From the NCBI GenBank assembly GCA_016870425.1, contig VGBQ01000103.1, positions 1-9,267 on the forward strand: a stretch of DNA of 9,267 nucleotides, written 5' to 3'. Below the pieces are notes generated by a model that made no database searches, had not been told where the DNA came from, and saw only the letters and a program-made list of their open reading frames with translations. How positions within the stretch are numbered: the stretch's first letter is position 1; the number at the start of each line of letters is the position of its first letter. The position numbers were made by a program, and so were the translations under genes. The stretch comes from Actinomycetota bacterium (GTDB taxonomy: Bacteria > Actinomycetota > Actinomycetes > S36-B12). Below are positions 1 to 5,548 of the stretch, piece by piece.

Positions 1-105
1 AACTCCGAGCCCTACGCCCAGGGGTGGATGGTGGAGGTACGCGTGTCCGCCGAGCCTGAGGGCACCCTGGACGCCGCGGGCTACCGCGCGCTCATCGGAG
101 AGTGA
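1..105 (+). CDS. gcvH: Glycine cleavage system H protein, C-terminal end (partial, 5' end outside window)
   Basis: The first 34 codons, in frame from base 1 to a TGA, read NSEPYAQGWMVEVRVS and end in an AAGYRALIGE tail. This matches the C-terminal end of H protein, where the conserved N-x-x-P-Y-x-x-G-W motif precedes the last strands and helix. H protein is the lipoylated carrier that shuttles the aminomethyl group between P, T and L proteins of the glycine cleavage system. The lipoyl-lysine region lies upstream of the window and cannot be checked. The gene sits 7 bp before the FHA gene, as in Mycobacterium gcvH-garA, and gcvP follows 2.5 kb downstream, which supports the assignment. Confidence 0.88.
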   Translation, partial: NSEPYAQGWMVEVRVSAEPEGTLDAAGYRALIGE

Positions 106-112
106 TGCGACC

Positions 113-598
113 ATGAATGGCTGCGACCACCCCGTCGATCCCGGCGATCGCTTCTGCCGGGTGTGCGGGTCTCCGGTCGCGCGGGACACCACCGCGACGG
201 GCATGCTCTCCGTCGGCGTGACAGGTCCGGGATCGAGTGGTTCCCTACCGCCCGTGGGCTCAGGGCTCGCACCCGGGCTCGGTCCCGGCGAGGCGGTCCT
301 GGTGGTCCAGCGGGGCATGGGGGAGGGGGCGTCGTACCTCCTCGTGGGGGACATCGTCACCGCGGGCAGGGAGCCCGACTCGGATCTGTTTCTCGACGAC
401 GTCACGGTCAGCCGCCGCCACGCGGAAATGCGCCGCTCGGAGCAGGGATGGCTCCTGCGGGACGTGGGAAGCCTCAATGGGACCTATGTCAATCGCCGCC
501 GCATCGAAGAAGTCGAACTGGACGCTGGCGACGAGGTCCAGATTGGGAAGTACCGCTTCGCCTACCTCGTCGGAGGCGATGGCGAGTCGGTCGCGTGA
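113..598 (+). CDS. garA: GarA/OdhI-type FHA-domain regulator with a zinc-ribbon-like N-terminus
   Basis: A 161-aa protein with a C-terminal forkhead-associated domain (about residues 60-155). The phosphothreonine-binding signatures are present: GR at 85-86, SRRHAE at 100-105 and GSLNGTYVN at 119-127. The FHA part closely resembles mycobacterial GarA and corynebacterial OdhI, including DSDLFLDDVTVSRRHAE and GDEVQIGK. In that family the unphosphorylated protein binds 2-oxoglutarate dehydrogenase and glutamate enzymes, and Ser/Thr kinases (PknB/PknG) release it by phosphorylating an N-terminal ETTS motif. Here DTTATG (25-30) is the best candidate for that site. Residues 4-19 hold C4, H6, C15 and C18 in a half zinc-ribbon pattern ending FCRVCG, which I do not recall in GarA or OdhI. 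A Gly/Pro-rich linker (35-59) joins the parts. The start is the first in-frame ATG, about 10 bases after GGAGAG. The end overlaps the next gene by 4 bp. Confidence 0.88.
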   Translation: MNGCDHPVDPGDRFCRVCGSPVARDTTATGMLSVGVTGPGSSGSLPPVGSGLAPGLGPGEAVLVVQRGMGEGASYLLVGDIVTAGREPDSDLFLDDVTVSRRHAEMRRSEQGWLLRDVGSLNGTYVNRRRIEEVELDAGDEVQIGKYRFAYLVGGDGESVA

Positions 599-1236
599 CC
601 TCGCTGCGATCCATTGGCGCGGTGGTCGCAGAGCTCTCTGAGGAGTTCCCGGAAATCACCGCTTCGAAGGTTCGCTATCTCGAGGCCGAGGGCCTGATCG
701 AGCCCCTGCGCACCCCCCGCGGGAGCCGGCGCTACGCCGAGGCGGATGTGGATCGCCTACGCAGGATCCTGCGCCTGCAGCGCGATGAATTCCTGCCGCT
801 CGCGGTGATCGCGCAGCGCCTGACCGCCCCGGACCCTCCCGGCGGTGACGCGGCGGAGGCCGTGTCCGCGACGCGTCTGCGACCACCCCGCCCACGGCGC
901 ATGACGGCCGCGGAAGTGGCCAATCGGGCCGGGGTTGACCGGGCCACCCTCGATGAGCTTGCTGCCCATGGACTCGTCGGCGAGATGGACAGTGCCGCCG
1001 TGGAGATCTGCCTCCTCATCGCGCGCCTGGCGGAGTTCGGCATCGAGCCACGCCATCTGCGGTCGTTCAAGGTCGCTGCGGATCGGGAGGTCGGCCTCGT
1101 CCAGCAGGCGCTGGCACCCCGCCGGGGGAGCGTGTCGCCCGTGGAAGCGCGGGACATGACCGCCCGTCTGCTCGCCCTCTTGCTGGACCTCCACATTGCG
1201 CTCGTGCGCCAACGGTCGTCTACCCTCGAATCATGA
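595..1236 (+). CDS. ftsR: MerR-family transcriptional regulator, FtsR type (Rv1828-like)
   Basis: A 213-aa protein that I start at the GTG in the GTGA overlap with the preceding stop. The open frame runs further upstream, but that part only shadows the FHA gene. Residues 5-75 form a MerR winged helix: ITASKVRYLEAEGLIEP (21-37) is the recognition-helix region, GSRRY (43-47) the wing. A second part from about residue 100 begins MTAAEVANRAGVDRATL and ends in a helical segment with EFGIEPRHLRSFKVAADRE. This strongly resembles M. tuberculosis Rv1828, whose corynebacterial orthologue FtsR activates ftsZ. The usual MerR metal or drug ligand domain is absent. It is probably co-translated with the FHA gene upstream and overlaps the nuclease gene downstream by ATGA. 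Direct targets in this organism are inferred, not seen. Confidence 0.85.
   Translation: MTSLRSIGAVVAELSEEFPEITASKVRYLEAEGLIEPLRTPRGSRRYAEADVDRLRRILRLQRDEFLPLAVIAQRLTAPDPPGGDAAEAVSATRLRPPRPRRMTAAEVANRAGVDRATLDELAAHGLVGEMDSAAVEICLLIARLAEFGIEPRHLRSFKVAADREVGLVQQALAPRRGSVSPVEARDMTARLLALLLDLHIALVRQRSSTLES
1196..1226 (+). promoter_or_regulatory. Candidate leaderless promoter for the DUF151 nuclease gene
   Basis: TACCCT (1221-1226) fits the actinobacterial TAnnnT -10 box and ends 6 bases before the ATG at 1233, the spacing seen for leaderless transcripts. TTGCGC at 1196-1201 could serve as a -35 box, but its 19-bp spacer is long. No Shine-Dalgarno sequence precedes the ATG. The box lies in the last codons of the ftsR-like gene, so translational coupling through the ATGA overlap is an alternative explanation for the missing ribosome site. 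Confidence 0.4.
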
Positions 1237-1703
1237 AGCGGGTTGAGGTCCTGGGCGTGCGCGTGGAGATGCCGTCGAATCAGCCGATCGTCCTGCTGCG
1301 GGAAGTCGAGGGGGAGCGCTACCTGCCCATCTGGATCGGTGCGGCAGAGGCGACGGCCATTGCCTACGTGCAGCAGGGCGTGGTGCCCCCGCGTCCCCTC
1401 ACCCACGACCTGCTCACCGACGTCATCGCTGCGCTCGGCCGCACGCTCGAGGAGGTTCACGTCACTCGACTGGAGGACGGGGTCTTCTACGCCGAGCTCC
1501 ACCTGGGCGAGGGCACGGTGGTCAGTGCGCGACCCTCAGACGCCATCGCACTCGCCCTCCGCGCCTCCACGACGATCCTGGTCGACGAGGCGGTCCTCGA
1601 TGAAGCCGGCGTCGTGATCCCGGACGCCGAGGAGGACGAGGTCGAGCGCTTCCGGGAGTTCCTCGACCAGGTCACCCCGGAGGACTTCGGCGGGTCGCGT
1701 TGA
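1233..1703 (+). CDS. Bifunctional nuclease (BFN/DUF151) domain protein (Rv1829-like)
   Basis: A 156-aa single-domain protein of the bifunctional nuclease family (DUF151, PF02577). It starts MKRVEVLGVRVEMPSNQPIVLLRE and carries the family hallmarks YLPIWIGAAEATAIA (about 30-44), PLTHDLLTDVI (about 55-65) and SARPSDAIALALRA (about 100-113). An acidic tail follows. The plant founding member has DNase and RNase activity. The bacterial proteins, including mycobacterial Rv1829, have no settled role, so nuclease activity is only a family-level inference. The domain is conserved next to the ftsR-type regulator across actinobacteria. Its ATG overlaps the preceding TGA by 4 bp. It is probably expressed with the regulator, perhaps also from the internal promoter noted at 1196-1226. 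Confidence 0.88.
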   Translation: MKRVEVLGVRVEMPSNQPIVLLREVEGERYLPIWIGAAEATAIAYVQQGVVPPRPLTHDLLTDVIAALGRTLEEVHVTRLEDGVFYAELHLGEGTVVSARPSDAIALALRASTTILVDEAVLDEAGVVIPDAEEDEVERFREFLDQVTPEDFGGSR

Positions 1704-1728
1704 CCCTGTGCCCCTCGAGCCCTAACGT
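1700..1728 (+). promoter_or_regulatory. Candidate housekeeping-sigma promoter for the second MerR gene
   Basis: TTGACC (1700-1705) and TAACGT (1723-1728) are separated by exactly 17 bp, a near-consensus SigA-type arrangement. The -35 box overlaps the TGA stop of the nuclease gene. Transcription would begin near 1735, leaving a leader of about 58 bases before the ATG at 1794. The 90-bp gap here is the first real gap in an otherwise overlapping cluster, which supports a separate transcription start. Confidence 0.55.
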
Positions 1729-1793
1729 GGCATTCCGCTCTCGCCGAGGGCGCACGATCGACGTCACCCAGGTCGAGAGGGCGGTAGACAGCG

Positions 1794-2381
1794 ATGCGGC
1801 TTACCGAGGAGTCAATCGCCCCCGTTGACGTGCCCGTCACGGTGGACCAGCCCGCGCTCTTCCCCGAGGAGTCGCTCCACTCTGCAGCGCTGCATCTGGG
1901 ATACCGGGGACCGGTGGCCTGTGCGGCAGCCGGCATCACCTACCGGCAATTGGACTACTGGGCACGCACCGGCCTGGTCGAGCCCAGCATCCGACCCGCC
2001 TCCGGATCGGGGAGCCAGCGGCTCTACGCCTTCCGGGACATCGTCGTGCTGAGGATCGTCAAGCGCCTCATCGACACCGGTGTCTCGCTGGCGAACATCC
2101 GCACGGCGGTGGAGCACCTCGAGCGCCGCGGGGGAGACGATCTCGCGCGCATCACGCTGATGAGCGATGGGGCGTCCATCTATGAGTGCCGCAGCGAAGA
2201 CGAGGTCATCGACCTCGTCCGCGGAGGCCAGGGTGTCTTCGGCATCGCGGTGGGTCGCGTGTGGCAGGAGGTCGAGGGACAGTTGGCGTCGCTCCCCGGG
2301 GAGCCGACCGATCCAGGCTCCGCCCTGCCCGAAAGCGATGAACTCTCGGTGCGTCGCGCGGCGCGCTCGACGGCCGGCTAG
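1794..2381 (+). CDS. MerR-family transcriptional regulator (Rv1830/ResR/McdR-like)
   Basis: A 195-aa protein with a MerR-type winged helix preceded by an N-terminal extension of about 36 residues. Conserved blocks are ALFPEES (21-27), GYRGPVACAAAGITYRQLDYWARTGLVEPSIR (36-67; helix-turn-helix and start of the wing) and GSGSQRLYAFRDIVVLRIVKRLIDTGVSL. The C-terminal half (LMSDGASIYECRSEDEVIDLVRGGQGVFGIAV) matches mycobacterial Rv1830 almost block for block. Rv1830, called ResR or McdR, affects growth, cell division and antibiotic recovery in mycobacteria; its role here is inferred. No metal- or drug-binding Cys cluster is visible. A GAGGG about 15 bases upstream of the ATG is a poor ribosome site. 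It has its own likely promoter and ends just before the gcvP riboswitch promoter. Confidence 0.87.
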   Translation: MRLTEESIAPVDVPVTVDQPALFPEESLHSAALHLGYRGPVACAAAGITYRQLDYWARTGLVEPSIRPASGSGSQRLYAFRDIVVLRIVKRLIDTGVSLANIRTAVEHLERRGGDDLARITLMSDGASIYECRSEDEVIDLVRGGQGVFGIAVGRVWQEVEGQLASLPGEPTDPGSALPESDELSVRRAARSTAG

Positions 2382-2392
2382 GAACTATGGGC

Positions 2393-2398
2393 TAGGCT
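2393..2398 (+). promoter_or_regulatory. Candidate -10 box for the gcvP riboswitch transcript
   Basis: TAGGCT fits TAnnnT and lies 12 bases after the MerR stop codon. A start about 7 bases downstream (near 2405) would give an RNA beginning some 10 bases before the first aptamer stem, which is the expected layout. No convincing -35 hexamer is visible at 17 bp; TCGACG at 2367-2372 is a weak option with a 20-bp spacer. Confidence 0.45.
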
Positions 2399-2414
2399 CG
2401 GACTCGCTGATCGA

Positions 2415-2505
2415 CCTGGCACGGGAGAGCCCCGGGGAAACCCGGGCGCCGAAGGAGCAACCGCCCCGGAAACTCTCAGGCAGACGGACCGCGCCAGGAA
2501 GGCAA
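2415..2505 (+). promoter_or_regulatory. Glycine riboswitch, aptamer 1 of a tandem pair
   Basis: The aptamer is closed by a perfect P1 stem, CCTGGC (2415-2420) with GCCAGG (2493-2498). Inside are the class hallmarks in order: GGGAGAG (2423-2429), a GC-rich hairpin, GCGCCGAAGGAGCAA (2446-2460), AAACTCTCAGGCA (2470-2482) and GGACCGC (2486-2492). The following GGAAGGCAA linker leads straight into the second aptamer, like the Bacillus subtilis gcvT tandem glycine riboswitch (RF00504). It binds glycine and usually turns on glycine-degradation genes. The adjacent gcvP gene fits this exactly. Confidence 0.95.
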
Positions 2506-2595
2506 CTCTGGAGAGAGGGTGGCTCGCCACCCCACCGACGGTGAAAGCCGCGTTGCGGCGAAACTCTCAGGTCGCGGTGTTCCGCGGGACCAGAG
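2506..2595 (+). promoter_or_regulatory. Glycine riboswitch, aptamer 2 of a tandem pair
   Basis: P1 is perfect: CTCTGG (2506-2511) with CCAGAG (2590-2595). It is followed by GAGAG, a GGGTGG/CCACCC hairpin (2517-2533), CACCGACGGTGAAAGCC (2533-2549), a GCCGC-GTT-GCGGC hairpin and the conserved AAACTCTCAGGT (2561-2572). A CGCGG/CCGCG hairpin closes the domain before GGACC. The core is the usual second-aptamer variant, less canonical than aptamer 1. The expression platform must lie between here and the gcvP start at 2646. Confidence 0.93.
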
Positions 2596-2597
2596 GG

Positions 2598-2627
2598 GGT
2601 GGGGTGCACGCCGTGCGCCTGGCCACC
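2598..2627 (+). promoter_or_regulatory. Candidate riboswitch expression-platform hairpin
   Basis: GGTGG (2598-2602) pairs with CCACC (2623-2627). GGTGCAC (2603-2609) pairs with GTGCGCC (2613-2619, one T-G wobble), with a GCC loop and a 3-base bulge. The hairpin begins 3 bases after the P1 stem of aptamer 2. No T-run follows, so it is not a classical intrinsic terminator. It leaves the ribosome site GGAG (2637-2640) exposed. Whether it acts in attenuation, or only as a spacer while aptamer pairing controls the ribosome site, cannot be decided here. Confidence 0.35.
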
Positions 2628-2636
2628 GCCATGCCT

Positions 2637-2640
2637 GGAG
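2637..2640 (+). promoter_or_regulatory. Ribosome binding site that fixes the gcvP start
   Basis: GGAG lies 5 bases before the ATG at 2646. The other in-frame starts, ATG at 2631 and GTG at 2541, have no comparable site, and 2541 lies inside aptamer 2. CCTG-GAG (2634-2640) can also pair, with one bulged base, with CTC-CAGG of the aptamer 2 core (2564-2571). This gives a possible way to mask the ribosome site without glycine. Confidence 0.6.
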
Positions 2641-2645
2641 CAGCC

Positions 2646-5525
2646 ATGACCGAGCGAGTAGCGCAATCCCCGTCCCAGGACCTCGGAGCTTTTTCCGATC
2701 GCCACATCGGCCCACGCGACCGGGATGTCCAGACCATGCTCACGCACATCGGCCACCCGACTCTTGAGGCCTTCCTCGACGACGTCGTCCCTGATTCGAT
2801 TCGGTGGCGCTCCGGCCTGGCGCTGTCCGAGCCATTGGACGAGCCCGGCATGCACGCCGAGATGAGTGCACTCGCGTCGGCTAACCGATCGCTCACCTCG
2901 ATGATCGGCCTGGGATATCCCGACTGCGCCACCCCGCCGGTGATCCGGCGCAACGTGCTGGAGAGCCCGGCGTGGTACACCGCCTATACGCCGTACCAAC
3001 CGGAGATCAGCCAGGGCCGCCTCGAAGCGCTCCTTGCCTTCCAGACCCTTGTCGAGGATCTCACCGCCCTCCCGGTGGCGCCCGCGTCGCTGCTGGACGA
3101 GCCCACCGCGGCTGCCGAGGGGATGGGCCTGCTCCATCGCTCCCACGACGGCACGCGATTCCTCGTCGACGCCGACACGCATCCGCAGACCATCGCGGTC
3201 CTGCGCACGCGCGCCGAGCCCCTGGGCATCGACATTCAGGTCACCCCTCGCGCGGGCATCGTCGATGCGTGCGGCGACGACGTCTTTGGGATCCTCCTGT
3301 CCTACCCGGGCTCATCCGGACAGGTGGACGACATCCGCGGCATCATCGCCTCGGCGAAGGGTCGCGGCATCGGCACCGTGGTGGCCACCGATCTGCTCGC
3401 GCTCACCCTCCTCACGCCCCCGGGGGAGATGGGCGCGGACGTGTGTGTGGGTTCGGCTCAGCGGTTCGGCGTACCCATGGGCTTCGGCGGTCCGCATGCC
3501 GGCTTCATGAGCGTGCGCGCGGGTCTGGAGCGCTCGCTGCCCGGTCGACTGGTCGGCGTCTCGGTCGATGCGGAGGGCACGCCTGCCTATCGGCTTGCTC
3601 TGCAGACGCGTGAGCAGCACATCCGCCGGGAGCGTGCAACGAGCAACATCTGCACCGCTCAGGTGCTGCTCGCCGTCGTCGCGGCGATGTACGCCGCCTA
3701 TCACGGGCCCGAGGGACTGCGGGCGATCGCGGAGAGGATCCGCGGGCAGGCGCTGCGCTTGTCCGCATCGCTGGTCGACGCGGGCATCGCGGTCCTCGAT
3801 CCGGTCTTCTTCGACACCCTCACCGTCTGCGTGCCGGGTCGGGCGGACGAGGTGATCGCGGCAGCGCTCCTCGAGGGCATCAACCTGCGGCGCGTCGACG
3901 CCGACACGGTGGGGATCACCGTGGACGAGACGACCGACGAGTCAGACCTGCATCGGGTGCTTGCGGCATTCGGCGCGACCCTTGCTGCGCCCGTCGGCGA
4001 TCCGGCGCGCCACGACCTTCCGGAAACGCTGCAGCGGTCCACGCCGTACCTCGCCCATCCGATCTTCCACGACTACCGCAGCGAGACGGAGATGCTGCGC
4101 TACCTGCGCCGCCTCTCCGATCGCGACCTGGCGCTCGATCGCACCATGATCCCGCTGGGGTCGTGCACGATGAAGCTCAATGCCACCACGGAGATGGAGC
4201 CCATCACCTGGCCGGGCTTCGCGGGGATCCACCCCTTCGCCCCGCTCGACCAGGCCGACGGCTACGTCACCATGATCGGCGATCTCGAGCGCATGCTGTG
4301 CGAGGTCACCGGCTACGACGCCGTCAGCCTGCAGCCCAATGCCGGCAGCCAGGGGGAATTCGCCGGGCTACTGGCGATCCGCGCCTATCACCACTCCCGC
4401 GGAGAGGAGCAGCGCGACGTCTGCCTGATCCCGAGCAGTGCCCACGGCACAAATGCCGCGAGTGCGGTCATGGCGGGCATGCGCGTCATCGTGATCGGCT
4501 GCGATGACCACGGCAATGTCGATGTGGATGACCTGCGCGCCAAGATCGCTGAGCACGGTGATCGGCTCGCAGCGCTCATGATCACCTACCCATCCACGCA
4601 CGGGGTCTTCGAGCAATCCGTCGGCGACATCTGCGCGATGGTGCACGACAGTGGGGGACAGGTCTACGTCGATGGGGCCAACCTCAATGCCCTCGTGGGC
4701 CTGGCCAAGCCGGGGCGCTTCGGTGCTGACGTGTCACACCTGAACCTGCACAAGACCTTCTGCATCCCTCACGGCGGGGGAGGGCCGGGGGTGGGCCCGA
4801 TCGGCGTGCGGTCGCATCTGGCTCCCTTCCTGCCGTCGCACCCGCTGCGGCCCGAGGCGGGCCCCGAGGTGCCCGTCGTCGGCCCCGTCAGCGGCGCGCC
4901 GTGGGGCTCGGCGGGGATCCTCCCCATCCCGTACGCCTACCTGCGCATGATGGGCCCCGAGGGTCTGACCCGCGCCACCGCGGTCGCCATCTTGTCGGCC
5001 AACTATGTGGCCGCACGTCTGGGCGAGGCGTACCCGATCCTCTACACGGGCGAGCACGACCGTGTCGCGCACGAGTGCATCCTCGACCTACGTCCGATAT
5101 CGAAGTCCAGTGGCGTCAGTGTCGATGACGTCGCCAAGCGACTGATCGACTACGGATTCCATGCCCCGACGATGTCATTCCCTGTCGCGGGCACGCTCAT
5201 GGTCGAGCCCACCGAGAGCGAGAGCCTCGCCGAGATCGATCGCTTCTGCGATGCGATGATCGCCATCCGGGCGGAGATCGCCCGCGTGGAGTCGGGCGAG
5301 TGGCCGGTCGACGACAACCCACTCCATCACGCCCCGCATACGGCGGAGTGCCTGGTGGGGGACTGGGATCACGCCTACGACCGCCGCACGGCCGCCTATC
5401 CTCCGGGGGTGAATGCGGCAGCGAAGTACTGGCCGCCGGTGCGGCGTATCGACGGCGCCTACGGTGATCGCAACCTCGTGTGCTCCTGCCCGTCGCCGAG
5501 CGAGCTCGCACAGGCACCGGCATAG
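2646..5525 (+). CDS. gcvP: Glycine dehydrogenase (aminomethyl-transferring), glycine cleavage P protein
   Basis: A full-length 959-aa P protein of the single-chain type, both halves fused. It is PLP-dependent, decarboxylates glycine and transfers the aminomethyl group to lipoylated H protein in the cytosol. Visible signatures are RHIGP near the N-terminus, AWYTAYTPYQPEISQGRLEAL in the N half, GSAQRFGVPMGFGGPHAG, the inter-domain MIPLGSCTMKLNA, QPNAGSQGE, PSSAHGTNAASA, and the PLP site HLNLHKTFCIPHGGGGPG with the Schiff-base lysine at K703 (E. coli K706 region). The C-terminal NPLHHAPHT and YGDRNLVCSC blocks are intact. No frameshift or missing catalytic block was found. The start at ATG 2646 is chosen for its GGAG site and because longer starts run into the riboswitch. 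Expression is likely controlled by the tandem glycine riboswitch. gcvT and the L-protein gene are not in the window. Confidence 0.97.
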   Translation: MTERVAQSPSQDLGAFSDRHIGPRDRDVQTMLTHIGHPTLEAFLDDVVPDSIRWRSGLALSEPLDEPGMHAEMSALASANRSLTSMIGLGYPDCATPPVIRRNVLESPAWYTAYTPYQPEISQGRLEALLAFQTLVEDLTALPVAPASLLDEPTAAAEGMGLLHRSHDGTRFLVDADTHPQTIAVLRTRAEPLGIDIQVTPRAGIVDACGDDVFGILLSYPGSSGQVDDIRGIIASAKGRGIGTVVATDLLALTLLTPPGEMGADVCVGSAQRFGVPMGFGGPHAGFMSVRAGLERSLPGRLVGVSVDAEGTPAYRLALQTREQHIRRERATSNICTAQVLLAVVAAMYAAYHGPEGLRAIAERIRGQALRLSASLVDAGIAVLDPVFFDTLTVCVPGRADEVIAAALLEGINLRRVDADTVGITVDETTDESDLHRVLAAFGATLAAPVGDPARHDLPETLQRSTPYLAHPIFHDYRSETEMLRYLRRLSDRDLALDRTMIPLGSCTMKLNATTEMEPITWPGFAGIHPFAPLDQADGYVTMIGDLERMLCEVTGYDAVSLQPNAGSQGEFAGLLAIRAYHHSRGEEQRDVCLIPSSAHGTNAASAVMAGMRVIVIGCDDHGNVDVDDLRAKIAEHGDRLAALMITYPSTHGVFEQSVGDICAMVHDSGGQVYVDGANLNALVGLAKPGRFGADVSHLNLHKTFCIPHGGGGPGVGPIGVRSHLAPFLPSHPLRPEAGPEVPVVGPVSGAPWGSAGILPIPYAYLRMMGPEGLTRATAVAILSANYVAARLGEAYPILYTGEHDRVAHECILDLRPISKSSGVSVDDVAKRLIDYGFHAPTMSFPVAGTLMVEPTESESLAEIDRFCDAMIAIRAEIARVESGEWPVDDNPLHHAPHTAECLVGDWDHAYDRRTAAYPPGVNAAAKYWPPVRRIDGAYGDRNLVCSCPSPSELAQAPA

Positions 5526-5536
5526 TCGACGGGCGC

Positions 5537-5542
5537 TAGCCT
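5537..5542 (+). promoter_or_regulatory. Candidate leaderless -10 box for the antiporter gene
   Basis: TAGCCT fits TAnnnT and ends 6 bases before the GTG start at 5549, so the RNA would start at or next to the start codon. There is no usable Shine-Dalgarno sequence; the only purine tract, GGGAG, runs into the GTG itself. No clear -35 hexamer is seen. Read-through from gcvP, 23 bp upstream, remains possible. Confidence 0.45.
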
Positions 5543-5548
5543 GCGGGA

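Noticed and set aside
163..594. Long N-terminal extension of the ftsR-like frame upstream of the GTG at 595
   Set aside because: It lies wholly inside the FHA gene in another frame, is low-complexity Arg/Gly/Pro, and has no MerR or other domain similarity.
732..1502. 256-codon minus-strand open frame
   Set aside because: Antisense to two well-recognised genes; Arg/Ser/Ala-rich translation typical of shadow frames in GC-rich DNA.
2541..2645. Upstream GTG start for gcvP at 2541, or ATG at 2631
   Set aside because: The first lies inside aptamer 2; neither has a ribosome site, whereas ATG 2646 has GGAG at 5 bases and gives a normal P-protein N-terminus.
2385..3182. 265-codon minus-strand open frame across the riboswitch and gcvP start
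   Set aside because: It covers a conserved RNA element and gcvP codons; no recognisable domain.
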